Shown: positions 14,046 to 23,408, counted from the first letter of the stretch. The stretch: DNA of 64,000 nt from JABFSS01 sp964449445 (GCA_964449445.1 CAYUZT010000009.1:8451-72450), one strand, 5' to 3'. Translations and numbers: made by a program. The notes: generated by a model not told the origin, from the sequence alone.

Positions 14046-16991
14046 ATGGATTATATCGTCGTCCGCGGGGCAAAAATGCACAACCTCAAGAATATTGATG
14101 TGCAGATTCCGCGCAATAAACTGACCGTCATTACCGGCCTCTCGGGGTCCGGGAAATCCTCCCTCGCGTTCGATACGATTTTCGCCGAGGGGCAGCGCCG
14201 GTACGTGGAGAGTCTTTCGGCCTACGCACGCCAGTTCATCGCGCAGATGGAAAAACCGGAAGTGGAGAGCATCGAGGGGTTAAGCCCAGCGATTTCGATT
14301 GATCAGAAAACGGCGCCCCGTAATCCCCGTTCGACTGTCGGAACAGTAACTGAGATTTACGACTACATGCGTCTCCTCTGGGCAAAGGTCGGCAAGGTGC
14401 ACTGCGCAATCTGCGGCAAGATGCTGGGCAAGCAATCGGTCAGCCAGATTGTGGAGACGATTGCCAAGATGCCGGAAGGAAAGAAAATTTTCCTGCTCGC
14501 GCCGGTGGTGCAGGGACGCAAGGGCGAGCATGTGAAGGTGATCGAAGCAATCCGCCGCGAAGGCTTCGTCCGCATGCGCATCGACGGCGCCATTGTGACG
14601 ACAGATGAAGATGCAAAATTGGATCCCAAAAAACCGCACACGATCGAGATCGTCGTGGACCGCTTGATCGTGCGTGATCTGGAAGCGGAAGAGGGAAAAG
14701 CGAACCCCAACCGCTCGCGGCTCGCGGATTCCGTGGAACTCGCACTCAAGAAAGGTGAGGGCTCGCTGATCGTCATGGACGCCGATAGCACCGATGAAGC
14801 GCGTTTCTCGGAATCCTTTGTATGTCCCGATCACCCCGATCTGCCGATTCCGGATATCGAGCCGCGAAGCTTTTCGTTCAACTCGCCGCACGGGGCGTGC
14901 GAAACCTGCCACGGTCTGGGCGCGATTCTCCAAGTGGACGAAAGCGCCATCATCCCGAACCCCCGCCTCTCCCTGGGAGAAGGGGCCATTCATCCGTGGG
15001 CAACATCCGCCAGCCGGACGGGCTTCATGACGCAATTGCTCGAAGCGCTCTCGGAGGAAGTCGGTTTCAGCATGGATACACCGTGGGAGAAGCTGAGTGA
15101 TGAGGAACGCAGAATCATCCTGCATGGCTACCCGAAACAACTGAAGATAGACATCAACACGATGAAGTTCGGCGGAAGTTACCAGACGACATACGAAGGC
15201 GTGATTCCCAACCTTCAGCGTCGCCACCAGGAAACCGAGAGCAGTTACATGCGTACGCAGATTGAGGAATACATGCTCGAGCTCCCCTGCGGCAGTTGCG
15301 GTGGGAGGAGACTCAAGAAAGAGATTCTTGCAGTGACCGTGGGAGACAAGAATATTGTGGAGGGGACGGATATGAGTGTTGATGAAGCGAGAATATTTTT
15401 TGCGTCCTTGATCCCGCATCAGAAAAAGGATGTCAAAGAAATCGAAGAGCTCAAGGAGAAACCCTCGAATTCTTCGAACTCTTCGACTTCTTCTGCGCTA
15501 AGCGATTACGAATTCACTATTGTCAAAAAAGTCCTGACTGAAATCATTGCCCGCCTCTCGTTCCTGGAGAACGTAGGATTGAAGTACCTCACGCTCTCGC
15601 GCTCTGCAGCCACACTGAGCGGCGGCGAAGCCCAGCGCATCCGGTTGGCAACGCAGATCGGATCGGCGCTCCAGGGAGTCCTGTACGTGCTTGATGAACC
15701 GAGCATCGGTCTCCACCAGCGCGACAATGCGAAGTTGATCCGGACGCTGACGCAGCTGCGCGATCTGGGCAATACCGTGATCGTCGTGGAGCACGATCAG
15801 GAAACAATCGAGTCCGCCGATTACCTACTCGAAATCGGGCCGGGTGCCGGCAAGTATGGCGGCGAAGTGGTAGCACAGGGCACGCCCGACACCTTGATCA
15901 AGCAGGCGAATTCCGTCACCGGGCAGTACCTGAGCGGCAAGAAATTCATTCCGATTCCCGGCAAGCGCCGCAAAGGAAACGAGAAAGTCATCACCGTGAA
16001 AGGCGCGCACCATCACAATTTGCAGAATATCGATGTCACGTTCCCGCTCGGCACCTTTATTGGCGTCTCGGGAGTCTCGGGATCCGGCAAGTCGAGCTTG
16101 ATCCACGGCATTCTGGGACCGGAACTGCAGCGCGTTCTCAATAAGGCCCACACGAAACCGCAGGACGTGAAGTCCATCGATGGGCTGCAGCACCTCGATA
16201 AAGCAATCGTCATCGACCAGTCCCCGATCGGCAGGACGCCGCGCAGTAACCCCGCCACCTACACCGGCGTCTTCACCGACATGCGCGACATGTTTGCCGC
16301 CACGCCCGAAGCCAAACTCCGTGGCTACAAGCCCGGCCGTTTCAGCTTTAACGTCAAGGGCGGACGGTGCGAGGAGTGTGAAGGCGACGGTCTCAAGCGG
16401 ATCGAAATGCACTTCCTCCCCGATGTCTTCGTCACGTGCGAAAGCTGTCAGGGAAAGCGATACAATACCGAGACGCTGGAGGTCACTTTTAAGGGCAAGA
16501 CCATCGCGCAGGCGCTGGATATGACCATCAGCGAAGCGGTCGATTTCTTCTCCGCCGTGCCGTCCATCAAGAGCAAACTGCAGACGCTCGAAGACGTCGG
16601 CCTCGGCTACATTCACCTGGGTCAGAGCGCGACGACGCTTTCCGGAGGCGAGGCGCAGCGCGTAAAGCTCGCGACCGAGCTCACCAAGCGCGCGACGGGC
16701 AAAACGTTTTACATCCTGGATGAACCGACAACGGGTCTGCACTTCGACGACATCCGCAAACTGCTCGACGTGCTCCAGCGGCTGGTAGAGAAGGGCAATA
16801 CCGTCCTCGTGATCGAACATAACTTGGATGTGCTCAAGTGCGTCGACTGGATCTTGGACATGGGCCCCGACGGCGGCAGCGGAGGCGGCAAGATTGTTGC
16901 AACGGGAACGCCGGAGGAGATTGCCGACGCGAAGGGGAGTTACACGGGAGAGTATCTCAAGAAGATGCTGGGGAAGCAGAAGAAAAAATAA
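14046..16991 (+). CDS. uvrA: Excinuclease ABC subunit A
   Basis: A 981-aa damage-recognition ATPase of nucleotide excision repair. Walker A motifs are GLSGSGKSS (residues 31-39) and GVSGSGKSS in the second half, with two ABC signatures LSGGEAQRIRLA and LSGGEAQRVKLA and Walker B blocks LYVLDEPSIGLH and FYILDEPTTGLH. The C-terminal zinc finger is complete (CEECEGDG...CESCQGK). The first finger is altered: CPDHPD where CPxCG is usual, followed by an intact CETCHGLG. A Ser/Asn-rich insert (about residues 465-480) coincides with a repeated ttcttcgaactcttcgac tract. No uvrB or uvrC lies in the window. Confidence 0.97.
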   Translation: MDYIVVRGAKMHNLKNIDVQIPRNKLTVITGLSGSGKSSLAFDTIFAEGQRRYVESLSAYARQFIAQMEKPEVESIEGLSPAISIDQKTAPRNPRSTVGTVTEIYDYMRLLWAKVGKVHCAICGKMLGKQSVSQIVETIAKMPEGKKIFLLAPVVQGRKGEHVKVIEAIRREGFVRMRIDGAIVTTDEDAKLDPKKPHTIEIVVDRLIVRDLEAEEGKANPNRSRLADSVELALKKGEGSLIVMDADSTDEARFSESFVCPDHPDLPIPDIEPRSFSFNSPHGACETCHGLGAILQVDESAIIPNPRLSLGEGAIHPWATSASRTGFMTQLLEALSEEVGFSMDTPWEKLSDEERRIILHGYPKQLKIDINTMKFGGSYQTTYEGVIPNLQRRHQETESSYMRTQIEEYMLELPCGSCGGRRLKKEILAVTVGDKNIVEGTDMSVDEARIFFASLIPHQKKDVKEIEELKEKPSNSSNSSTSSALSDYEFTIVKKVLTEIIARLSFLENVGLKYLTLSRSAATLSGGEAQRIRLATQIGSALQGVLYVLDEPSIGLHQRDNAKLIRTLTQLRDLGNTVIVVEHDQETIESADYLLEIGPGAGKYGGEVVAQGTPDTLIKQANSVTGQYLSGKKFIPIPGKRRKGNEKVITVKGAHHHNLQNIDVTFPLGTFIGVSGVSGSGKSSLIHGILGPELQRVLNKAHTKPQDVKSIDGLQHLDKAIVIDQSPIGRTPRSNPATYTGVFTDMRDMFAATPEAKLRGYKPGRFSFNVKGGRCEECEGDGLKRIEMHFLPDVFVTCESCQGKRYNTETLEVTFKGKTIAQALDMTISEAVDFFSAVPSIKSKLQTLEDVGLGYIHLGQSATTLSGGEAQRVKLATELTKRATGKTFYILDEPTTGLHFDDIRKLLDVLQRLVEKGNTVLVIEHNLDVLKCVDWILDMGPDGGSGGGKIVATGTPEEIADAKGSYTGEYLKKMLGKQKKK
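15462..15495. repeat. Short repeat tract inserted in uvrA
   Basis: Tandem variants of aattcttcgaactcttcgac encode a low-complexity PSNSSNSSTSS segment between two conserved regions of UvrA that are normally closer together. Confidence 0.45.
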
Positions 16992-17018
16992 CAAACGTCA
17001 TGCTTCGTGGGCCGCCTG

Positions 17019-17082
17019 TCATCCTGAGGTGCGCCCGCAGGTACCACGAAGGATCAGGCGGCCACCTCAGCATGACATCGCT
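17019..17082. repeat. Intergenic inverted repeat after uvrA
   Basis: The sequence gtgggccgcctgtcatcctg and its approximate complement (ggatcaggcggccac) surround a gcgcccgcaggtaccacgaa core. It belongs to the tcatcctgag...cgaaggat type of dispersed repeat and sits between convergent uvrA and the thioredoxin-like gene, where it could act as a bidirectional terminator. Confidence 0.5.
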
Positions 17083-17656
17083 ACTTCCACTTAATACTAC
17101 ATCCAATCGCATTTGCCTCACTCACCGCAGGCGTCTCCCCCTTCACCATCGCCGCAATCGCATCGCGCAAATTATGCTCGGTGACTTCTTTCGGATTCTT
17201 CCAGTTATCATCCACTCTCCCCTTGTATTGAAGATGTCGAGTTTGATCCCTTCGAGGTGCCTCAGGGCAGGCGAATACAAAGCAGTGCGGCGTGCAGAGT
17301 GCTCCGTACGCCTTCGCGACTTCCTGCGACTCGTCATGACAGTACGGGAACGGAAATCCTTTCTCCTTGTACCGCACCTTCATCGCTTCAAACGAATCTT
17401 CCGTGTACTCCTCGGCATTGTTGCTATTAATGAGCACGAACTGCGCTCCTTCTTCGTCAAAATGCTTTGCGAGTTCAATCAACCGGTCTTCATACGCCTG
17501 CGCGTACGGGCAGTGATTGCAGGTGAAGATGATCACGAGGACGGGATCTTTGATCATGTGTGTATCGATCGTCAGGCCGTCTGCGGAAGGGAGCTGGAAG
17601 TGCGGAAGAGGATCACCGATGTTGAGAGCCGATGAGTTGTCGTTGATCAGGACCAT
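17081..17656 (-). CDS. Thioredoxin-family (redoxin/AhpC-TSA-like) protein
   Basis: A 191-aa single-domain protein with the thioredoxin fold. It starts with the redoxin N-terminal pattern IGDPLPHFQLPSADG, then VLVIIFTCNHCPYAQAYE, where C-x2-C is the redox motif, and YGALCTPHCFVF, which holds the cis-Pro loop. The ending VSEANAIGCSIKWK is shared with a group of stand-alone bacterial thioredoxin-like proteins. No signal peptide is present, so it should be cytosolic. It may supply reducing power or act as a peroxidase; the motif fits a reductase better than a one-Cys peroxiredoxin. Confidence 0.85.
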   Translation of the reverse strand: MVLINDNSSALNIGDPLPHFQLPSADGLTIDTHMIKDPVLVIIFTCNHCPYAQAYEDRLIELAKHFDEEGAQFVLINSNNAEEYTEDSFEAMKVRYKEKGFPFPYCHDESQEVAKAYGALCTPHCFVFACPEAPRRDQTRHLQYKGRVDDNWKNPKEVTEHNLRDAIAAMVKGETPAVSEANAIGCSIKWK

Positions 17657-17692
17657 ATATAGTAAAGACGCCTGAGGGAGTCTATCATGACC

Positions 17693-17780
17693 ATGAATAT
17701 GCTCGTTAATTCGATAATTCGTTAACTCGTTTATCTGTATGCCGTTTTACGAGTTAACGAGTTATCGAGTTATCGAACCT
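17693..17780. repeat. Inverted repeat of cgttaactcg/cgagttaacg units
   Basis: The left side holds cgttaattcgataattcgtt and aactcg, the right side acgagttaacgagttatcgagttatcga. It lies between the divergent thioredoxin-like and NUDIX genes and runs into the frame just upstream of the NUDIX start. Confidence 0.6.
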
Positions 17781-17783
17781 TCT

Positions 17784-18269
17784 ATGAACCGCCACTTCAC
17801 CGCCACCGCCTTCGTCATCGATTCAAAAAAACGTGTCTTACTATTATGGCATAAGCGTCTCCAGCGCTGGATGCCCCCGGGCGGACATGTGGATGAAAAC
17901 GAAACGCCTGAAGAAGCGGCGAAGCGGGAGTGCGAGGAGGAAACAAATCTGGACGTGGAGATCATTGGCGAACCTGGCCCTGACCTTTTCGCCCTGAATC
18001 CTGCCGAAGGTCGCATGCTCAAGAAACCCATCGCATTTCTTCTCGAAAATATTCCGGAGAGCAAGGAGAGAAATGAGCCTGCTCATGAGCACATGGACTT
18101 CCTCTACCTCGCTCGGCCTTTGAATGAGAGCGATGCGAAAGAAATGATGAAAGATGAGAGCGACGGGATGAAGTGGTTTACCAAAGAAGAGATTGAGAAG
18201 TTGGATGAAGGGAAGGAGATTTTCAGTAATGTGAAGCTATATATCCTGCGATCACTCATATCTGAATAG
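17784..18269 (+). CDS. NUDIX hydrolase
   Basis: A 161-aa hydrolase of nucleoside-diphosphate-linked compounds. The Nudix box runs from GGHVDENE through RECEEE (about residues 32-53) and keeps the metal-binding Glu residues; Asn stands where the box usually has its last Gly. The start at 17784 excludes the repeat-derived residues encoded upstream. The preceding strand, TATAFVIDSKKRVLLLWHK, is normal for the family. Substrate unknown: candidates include oxidised nucleotides, ADP-ribose or mRNA 5' ends. Confidence 0.88.
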   Translation: MNRHFTATAFVIDSKKRVLLLWHKRLQRWMPPGGHVDENETPEEAAKRECEEETNLDVEIIGEPGPDLFALNPAEGRMLKKPIAFLLENIPESKERNEPAHEHMDFLYLARPLNESDAKEMMKDESDGMKWFTKEEIEKLDEGKEIFSNVKLYILRSLISE

Positions 18270-18270
18270 T

Positions 18271-19572
18271 TCAGGAGGCCCGGGCATTTTGCGTACCGTC
18301 ATCCAGTGGCGGCAACTGCACTGCAGTGTATTTCTGTGTATGATCGTAGAAACCTCGTCTGACGTGCTGGACAATGCGGCTGCCAGAATAGCCAAGACGT
18401 TCCGAATCCGCGAGGAGCTTTCCCAGCAACACTTCCGCCTCTCCGAATGCCAACGGCCCACCGTAGATGGTGGGCCCACCGACGAAACTTGCATCGCCTT
18501 CGTATGGTGGCAATTCCTGTTGCAAGTCAGCATCGAGAGCACCGTCGGGTTTTCGGTGAGGAATTTTGCCCTTCGACATTCCAAGGAGCACTGTTGGAAC
18601 TCCTAGCGGCTCCAATTTTTCCGCCGCATTGAGCAGATGCTTCCGATCTTCGCCTTGTCGGAAATTCCCTGGGCCAAGAGCGGCGCAGAATACGCCATTG
18701 ATCAATCGATCATGCGACGGTCGGCGCTGATCGGTGCGCACGTTGCCGACGAGGTAATTTGAGAGAATGCGGTAATCCGTCCCCGGGGTGAGAAATTTCC
18801 ATTCAAAGCCTCCTTTGAGAGAAAACGGCATGTCCGGATCTCCGTTGGGAAAGTGATAGCTCTTCTCCTCTTGTCTGGAAAACTTCCACCCTTCATCGAC
18901 ATCGCCTACGACTTTTCGACTTGCGATGCGATTTGCACGGGAGAAGAACGGACTTGTCTTGGTGAGATTCGTTTTTTCAACTGCCAGGTCGGGATATGCA
19001 ATCTTGCCATCTTGGCACACAAACGCCATCTTTCCACGACGGTATGCTCTGCCGGCTTCAGCTGCAGAGCCAGGCTCTTCACGCATACGATCTTCGACAG
19101 CCAGTTCGATACCGTTCTTCGTCGCTCGGTACGCATCTGTGTCCTGATGATCCATGTGAAACTGCGAAACGGCTCCCGTAAAAACGGTGCGAAGATCGCG
19201 CGGAATACCAAAGTGTTTTGCAGCAGCAAGCCAGCCGCGACTATCAGTACCGGAAAGGTCCATGACGAAATCTGGGGCATAGTTTTGCACGATCTTGCGG
19301 TAGCCTCTGATGTACGCTTCAAGAATAGAAAAAATAACGTATGCGCTATCGATGCGCATTTTGGGCGACACAATCATGATCTTCCCAATCTTCGATCTTG
19401 CCTTCTCGCTCAACTGAGGTGCCACGGTGTCAATCACGCCTTCCGCCGAATCGGAGGGCTTGATCATCTCGCGGCCATCTTGCAGAAACAAGCGTGCACC
19501 TATTGTTCCTCCCAAATCGAAGACTACTCCAGTCTGCTTCCCAAATCCGACAGTAAGTGTTCGCTGCTGCAT
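18271..19572 (-). CDS. Diverged asparaginase/glutaminase-fold protein
   Basis: A 433-aa protein. The opening VVFDLGGTIG matches the GGTIA strand with the nucleophile Thr of type I/II asparaginases. MDLSGTDSRGWLAAA aligns with HGTDTMxxTAxAL (Thr-Asp pair kept), and VFTGAVSQFHMDHQDTDAYR aligns with VLTGAMxPxxxxSDAxxN. The order and spacing match the true asparaginase at 21750, but the C-terminal half has roughly 100 extra residues. The catalytic Lys that normally follows TGA is not obvious. It may act on another amide or be a non-catalytic relative. Convergent with the NUDIX gene (1-base gap). Confidence 0.55.
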   Translation of the reverse strand: MQQRTLTVGFGKQTGVVFDLGGTIGARLFLQDGREMIKPSDSAEGVIDTVAPQLSEKARSKIGKIMIVSPKMRIDSAYVIFSILEAYIRGYRKIVQNYAPDFVMDLSGTDSRGWLAAAKHFGIPRDLRTVFTGAVSQFHMDHQDTDAYRATKNGIELAVEDRMREEPGSAAEAGRAYRRGKMAFVCQDGKIAYPDLAVEKTNLTKTSPFFSRANRIASRKVVGDVDEGWKFSRQEEKSYHFPNGDPDMPFSLKGGFEWKFLTPGTDYRILSNYLVGNVRTDQRRPSHDRLINGVFCAALGPGNFRQGEDRKHLLNAAEKLEPLGVPTVLLGMSKGKIPHRKPDGALDADLQQELPPYEGDASFVGGPTIYGGPLAFGEAEVLLGKLLADSERLGYSGSRIVQHVRRGFYDHTQKYTAVQLPPLDDGTQNARAS

Positions 19573-19689
19573 GCGTAAAAAAAGTGCAAGTTACTCAATT
19601 TAACAATAAATACATTTCTCCGTCAAATACACTTCATTTTTTGCGGAATCTTCCCGCAATAGACTCAATATGGCAAAAAAAGCATCCAT

Positions 19690-21753
19690 ATGCCAAAATG
19701 CTGGTCCATGGCGGTTTCTTCCTCCTCTAAGGCTTTCCAGTTCGCCACCAAGGCGCACGCGGGGCAGAAGAGAACGTCGGGGGAGCCGTTCATTACGCAC
19801 CTGACCGCAGTTGCCGATTTACTCAAGGACATTGGTGCCGATGAGGAGACGATTACAGCTGCGTACCTCCACGACATTCTGGAAGACACCAGCATCACGG
19901 CCAGACAGTTACAGAAGGAATTCGGACCGATCGTAGCAAACCTCGTGGAAGGCGTGACGAAGGTCCAGCGGCTCGAAAAAACGTTCGACAAGCGGATGCG
20001 CAACATGGAATCGATCCGCAAGATGTTTCGGACCATGGGCCGCGATATCCGCGTGCTCTTCATCAAGCTCGCTGACCGCCTGCACAACATGCGGACGATC
20101 CAGTTCGTCTCGGTGCAGAAGCAAATCCGCATCGCGCGCGAGACGCAGGATATCTACTGTCCGCTCGCGCAGCTGCTGGGAGTGCGTGTGTGGTACGAGG
20201 AGCTGGCCGATCACTGCTTCCGCGTGCTGGACCCGGTGGAAGCCGAATTCACAGAACGGAAGTTCGCACAGATTCGCAAGCAACAACATCGCCGGCTCGA
20301 CCAGTGGATGGCGCGCATGCAGACGTTCCTCCGCGAGCGCGGAGTAAAGGGCGCGACGGTCGAGTTGCAACGACGTCACGGACGCGAAGTGCGGACCCTC
20401 TCGGTGGAACAAGAGGAATCGCTGCAGCATCTGGAATCGTTCTATACGGTGCTGACCACGCTCAAGAGTTCCGCCGATTGCTACGAAGCGCTCGGGGTAG
20501 TTCACGCGTTCTCGTCGCCTCTCCCTGGAACGATTGAGGATTACATCGCTAGCCCCAAAGTGAACGGGTACGAAGCGCTCAAGACCACGGTGCTCACGTC
20601 GTCGGGAACCCCGATGACCATCATCGTGCAAACGAAAGAAATGAAGCGGCAGGCACGTCTGGGAATGGCGACGCTCTACGGACAGCCGGCAAAGCAGTGG
20701 CGAACCTCGGTGCCCGATTGGCTGGAAGCGCTTCTGACGCTGGATGAAAGCGAGCAGGATCTGCAGGCCTTTTTCCACCGCGTTCGGCTGGAAATTTTCG
20801 CTGAGCGCAATCGCGTACAGTTCATCGCAGGAAGGACGAAGAAAGCGATTGATATCCCGGCGCACGCGAGTGTGCTGGATCTCGCGTACTACGCGGATAA
20901 AGATCTGGGTTCGCGGGCGGTGTCGGCCATGATCAACGGACAGCCCGCGAGCCTGAAAGAATTGATTCACGACGGCGATACGATAGAAGTCACGATTGAT
21001 GGGAAAAAGCACCCCCGAAACGCACAAGATCTCTACTGCATTCACACCGCTCTCGCGCACAAACACCTCGTCAGTCACCTTTCCACGTTCCCTCGCCGCG
21101 AGCGGATTGCCGAGGGCCGGGCACTCCTGCAGAACGCTCTGCGGTTCACGATGGATCCGTTCTTCAGCATTCGGTGGCAAAAGGATATCCGCAAGCAGAT
21201 CAATGGAAGTACCGATGTTGTAGAGAAGATCGGCTGCGGCATGATCGACGCGTTCCTGTTTGCCGAAGAGCGCGCGCACCCCGAGGATTTCTTCCTCCTC
21301 GATCCCAATTGTTTCGAATTCCCCTCGGGTCTGCGACCGGGCATGGCGATGCGCTACGTGCTGCGCGCGACGCTGGAAGAGCTGCGCCAGGGAAACATCG
21401 TCGGCCTGCAGGTGGGCCCGGATGTGATCGATGTCGTCGCGACCCCCGGTATCAAGCGCCCCCGCTGGAAAATCTTCTCGCGCGAGATCGTCCCGCTCAA
21501 AATCCGGCATGACCACGTGGAATTCCCCTACCTCTTCGCTCTCAAGTGGAGCTTTGCGCAAGATACCAATCCGCTCAAGGATATCGCTGCGCTCGAAAGC
21601 TTCCTGGATACCCCCGTGCATCTCTTGCAGTTCGCGCCCGCCTCCGTCACGCTTGGCTTCAGGACGGATCGCCTCCGCACGCTCCAAGTGGCGTACAAGT
21701 ACCTCTACGGCCTTCCGCACATCACCGAACTCTTCCGCATCACTCCAGGATGA
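19690..21753 (+). CDS. Rel/SpoT-family (p)ppGpp enzyme with degenerate synthetase domain
   Basis: A 687-aa protein with the HD hydrolase, synthetase-like, TGS and C-terminal regions of long RSH proteins. The HD domain looks intact: His37 in FITHLTAVA, His61-Asp62 in AYLHDILEDT, and Asp129 in KLADRLHNMRT. The synthetase domain keeps the fold marker DYIASPKVNGYEALKTTVL. It lacks the RxKxxxSIxxK block, the catalytic Asp of the D-x-A-x-R-I strand (here SFYTVLTTLKS) and the Glu of EIQIRT (here TIIVQTKEM). A TGS domain follows (VQFIAGRTKKAIDIP...). Inference: a ppGpp hydrolase without synthesis. Its stop overlaps the asparaginase start (ATGA). An alternative start is at 19711. Confidence 0.88.
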   Translation: MPKCWSMAVSSSSKAFQFATKAHAGQKRTSGEPFITHLTAVADLLKDIGADEETITAAYLHDILEDTSITARQLQKEFGPIVANLVEGVTKVQRLEKTFDKRMRNMESIRKMFRTMGRDIRVLFIKLADRLHNMRTIQFVSVQKQIRIARETQDIYCPLAQLLGVRVWYEELADHCFRVLDPVEAEFTERKFAQIRKQQHRRLDQWMARMQTFLRERGVKGATVELQRRHGREVRTLSVEQEESLQHLESFYTVLTTLKSSADCYEALGVVHAFSSPLPGTIEDYIASPKVNGYEALKTTVLTSSGTPMTIIVQTKEMKRQARLGMATLYGQPAKQWRTSVPDWLEALLTLDESEQDLQAFFHRVRLEIFAERNRVQFIAGRTKKAIDIPAHASVLDLAYYADKDLGSRAVSAMINGQPASLKELIHDGDTIEVTIDGKKHPRNAQDLYCIHTALAHKHLVSHLSTFPRRERIAEGRALLQNALRFTMDPFFSIRWQKDIRKQINGSTDVVEKIGCGMIDAFLFAEERAHPEDFFLLDPNCFEFPSGLRPGMAMRYVLRATLEELRQGNIVGLQVGPDVIDVVATPGIKRPRWKIFSREIVPLKIRHDHVEFPYLFALKWSFAQDTNPLKDIAALESFLDTPVHLLQFAPASVTLGFRTDRLRTLQVAYKYLYGLPHITELFRITPG

Positions 21754-22766
21754 ACACCCCCAAGCCATCGCTGCTTCTCCTCTTCTGCGGTGGCACCATC
21801 GCGATGCGCCAGGACATGGTCACGTCGGCGCTCGCACCCTACCTGACGGCGAAAGATCTTTTGAAGAGTGGCCAGCACCTAAAGAAGGAATTCTCGATCA
21901 AGACGAAGACGATTACAAACATCGACTCTACTAACATGCAGCCGCATCATTGGGAAACGATCTCCCAGACCATCGCGGATAATTACGCCGATTATGATGG
22001 CTTCGTCATTGCGCATGGAACAGACACGATGGCCTACACAGCAGCAGCGCTGTCGCTCGCCCTGCAAAACTTGGGGAAGCCCGTCGTGCTCACCGGCGCG
22101 CAGGTGCCGCCGGAAATCCTCGGGAGCGATGCGCTCATCAACCTGATCCACGCGTTCCAGGTCGCGACCATGGATTTCGCCGAGGTCGCGATCGTCTTCG
22201 GCAATACGATTTTGCGCGGGAGCCGCAGCATCAAAGTGAGCGAGAGTGAGCGCAACGCCTTCATCTCCCCCGTCTTCCCGCCGCTCGGGTTCATCCGCCT
22301 GCAGCCGGAACTCAGTTACGCCAATGTCCGGCGGCGCCACAGCGGGATGGTGGACCTGAAGAACGGTTTTTCCGGGAACGTCGCGATGGTCAAGTGCGTG
22401 CCGGGTCTGCCGGTAAAGACCGTCGAGACACTCATCAAATCGGGAATCGACGGGCTCATCATGGAGTCTTTCGGACCGGGCAACGTGCCGAACCAGGAGA
22501 ACTCGCTCCTGCCCGCGATCAAACTGGCGCACGACAAGAACATTCCCGTGCTCATCTGCACGCAGTGCATCTACGGCACCACACGCATGTACCTGTACGA
22601 AGTCGGTCGGCAGGCGATGGAATTGGGCGTCATCCCCACCCGTGATATGACCCCCGAAGCCGCCTTCGTGAAGCTCAAGTGGGCGCTCAAGCGCAGCAAA
22701 AATCTGCAGAAGATCGGGGAAATCTTCAATACGGACATTGGTGGGGAGGTGACGATCGGGAGTTGA
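21750..22766 (+). CDS. ansA: L-asparaginase, cytosolic type I-like
   Basis: A 338-aa enzyme hydrolysing asparagine to aspartate and ammonia. Catalytic blocks are all present: LFCGGTIAM (first Thr), VIAHGTDTMAYTAAAL (Thr-Asp pair) and VVLTGAQVPPEILGSDAL; the C-terminal block ESFGPGNVP is also typical. No signal peptide, so cytosolic. The ATG overlaps the stop of the Rel/SpoT gene, implying translational coupling and a possible link between amino-acid supply and ppGpp turnover (inference). A second, diverged homologue lies at 18271 on the other strand. Confidence 0.92.
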   Translation: MNTPKPSLLLLFCGGTIAMRQDMVTSALAPYLTAKDLLKSGQHLKKEFSIKTKTITNIDSTNMQPHHWETISQTIADNYADYDGFVIAHGTDTMAYTAAALSLALQNLGKPVVLTGAQVPPEILGSDALINLIHAFQVATMDFAEVAIVFGNTILRGSRSIKVSESERNAFISPVFPPLGFIRLQPELSYANVRRRHSGMVDLKNGFSGNVAMVKCVPGLPVKTVETLIKSGIDGLIMESFGPGNVPNQENSLLPAIKLAHDKNIPVLICTQCIYGTTRMYLYEVGRQAMELGVIPTRDMTPEAAFVKLKWALKRSKNLQKIGEIFNTDIGGEVTIGS

Positions 22767-22790
22767 CAATATATGGAATAATTCTAAAAT
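22763..22790 (+). promoter_or_regulatory. Sigma70-type promoter, leaderless
   Basis: TTGACA (22763-22768), 16-base spacer, TAAAAT (22785-22790), then gatcat and the ATG at 22797. The -10 ends exactly 6 nt before the start codon. Confidence 0.75.
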
Positions 22791-22796
22791 GATCAT

Positions 22797-23408
22797 ATGG
22801 ACACCGGATACCTTGGCGTTCAGTACACGTATGAGGAAAGAAACGATGCGGACGCAGATGATCAGGGAGAGACGACCGTGGATTTTTTCAATACTGAACG
22901 ACTCTGTATCGCAAGTCTTCGGGGAGTAATGGCAAATCGTTTTTTAGATCTGATGCGATTAACAAAAGAGAGTCAAATTTCTGCGCCCGATTACAATTGT
23001 GTCGGCGCAGTTCATTTTTTGACCGGCGCTTCACCCCACCCGCAAGACGCAGAATGTTTGAGCATGCCGGGCACGAAAGCGGAAGATGTATCGAAAGATA
23101 TGCATAAAACTACACTCCCGCTGATATTCCAAATCGATGGAAAAGCGCTTGAAGGCGTTCCGTCTGGGAAGGGAAACAAATGGACAGAAGGACTGTTACA
23201 TACCGGATTCTGTATTGCCGAGTTGGGCGATGATGATTTCGTCGTACTAGATAAGGACGGCGGTCACCCGCTGCGGCTAACGTCCTGGAAAGATGTGTAT
23301 CGAAAATATTTCCCTGGCACGTCGAAAAGATTCGCAACGGGCGTGCGCATCGCTGAGGTGAAGATCAACAACTGCGTTGCGCTTCGTGCCCCCTGCGAAG
23401 TCACGTAA
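22797..23408 (+). CDS. Hypothetical protein, possible Cys-His hydrolase
   Basis: A 203-aa protein with no signal peptide or membrane segment and an acidic N-terminus. I do not recognise the family. DYNCVGAVHFLTGASPH (Cys about residue 64) followed by LLHTGFCIAELGDDDFVVLDKDG (His about residue 138) has the Cys...His-x-Gly...Asp order of papain-like, NlpC/P60-type amidases. This is a loose resemblance only. It has its own strong promoter and lies directly before ileS. Confidence 0.5.
   Translation: MDTGYLGVQYTYEERNDADADDQGETTVDFFNTERLCIASLRGVMANRFLDLMRLTKESQISAPDYNCVGAVHFLTGASPHPQDAECLSMPGTKAEDVSKDMHKTTLPLIFQIDGKALEGVPSGKGNKWTEGLLHTGFCIAELGDDDFVVLDKDGGHPLRLTSWKDVYRKYFPGTSKRFATGVRIAEVKINNCVALRAPCEVT

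Noticed and set aside
15825..16994. 389-codon minus-strand frame opposite uvrA
   Set aside because: Lies over the second ATPase half of UvrA with conserved Walker and signature motifs.
19909..21768. 619-codon minus-strand frame opposite the Rel/SpoT gene
   Set aside because: Antisense shadow; the plus strand has full HD and TGS motifs while this frame has none.
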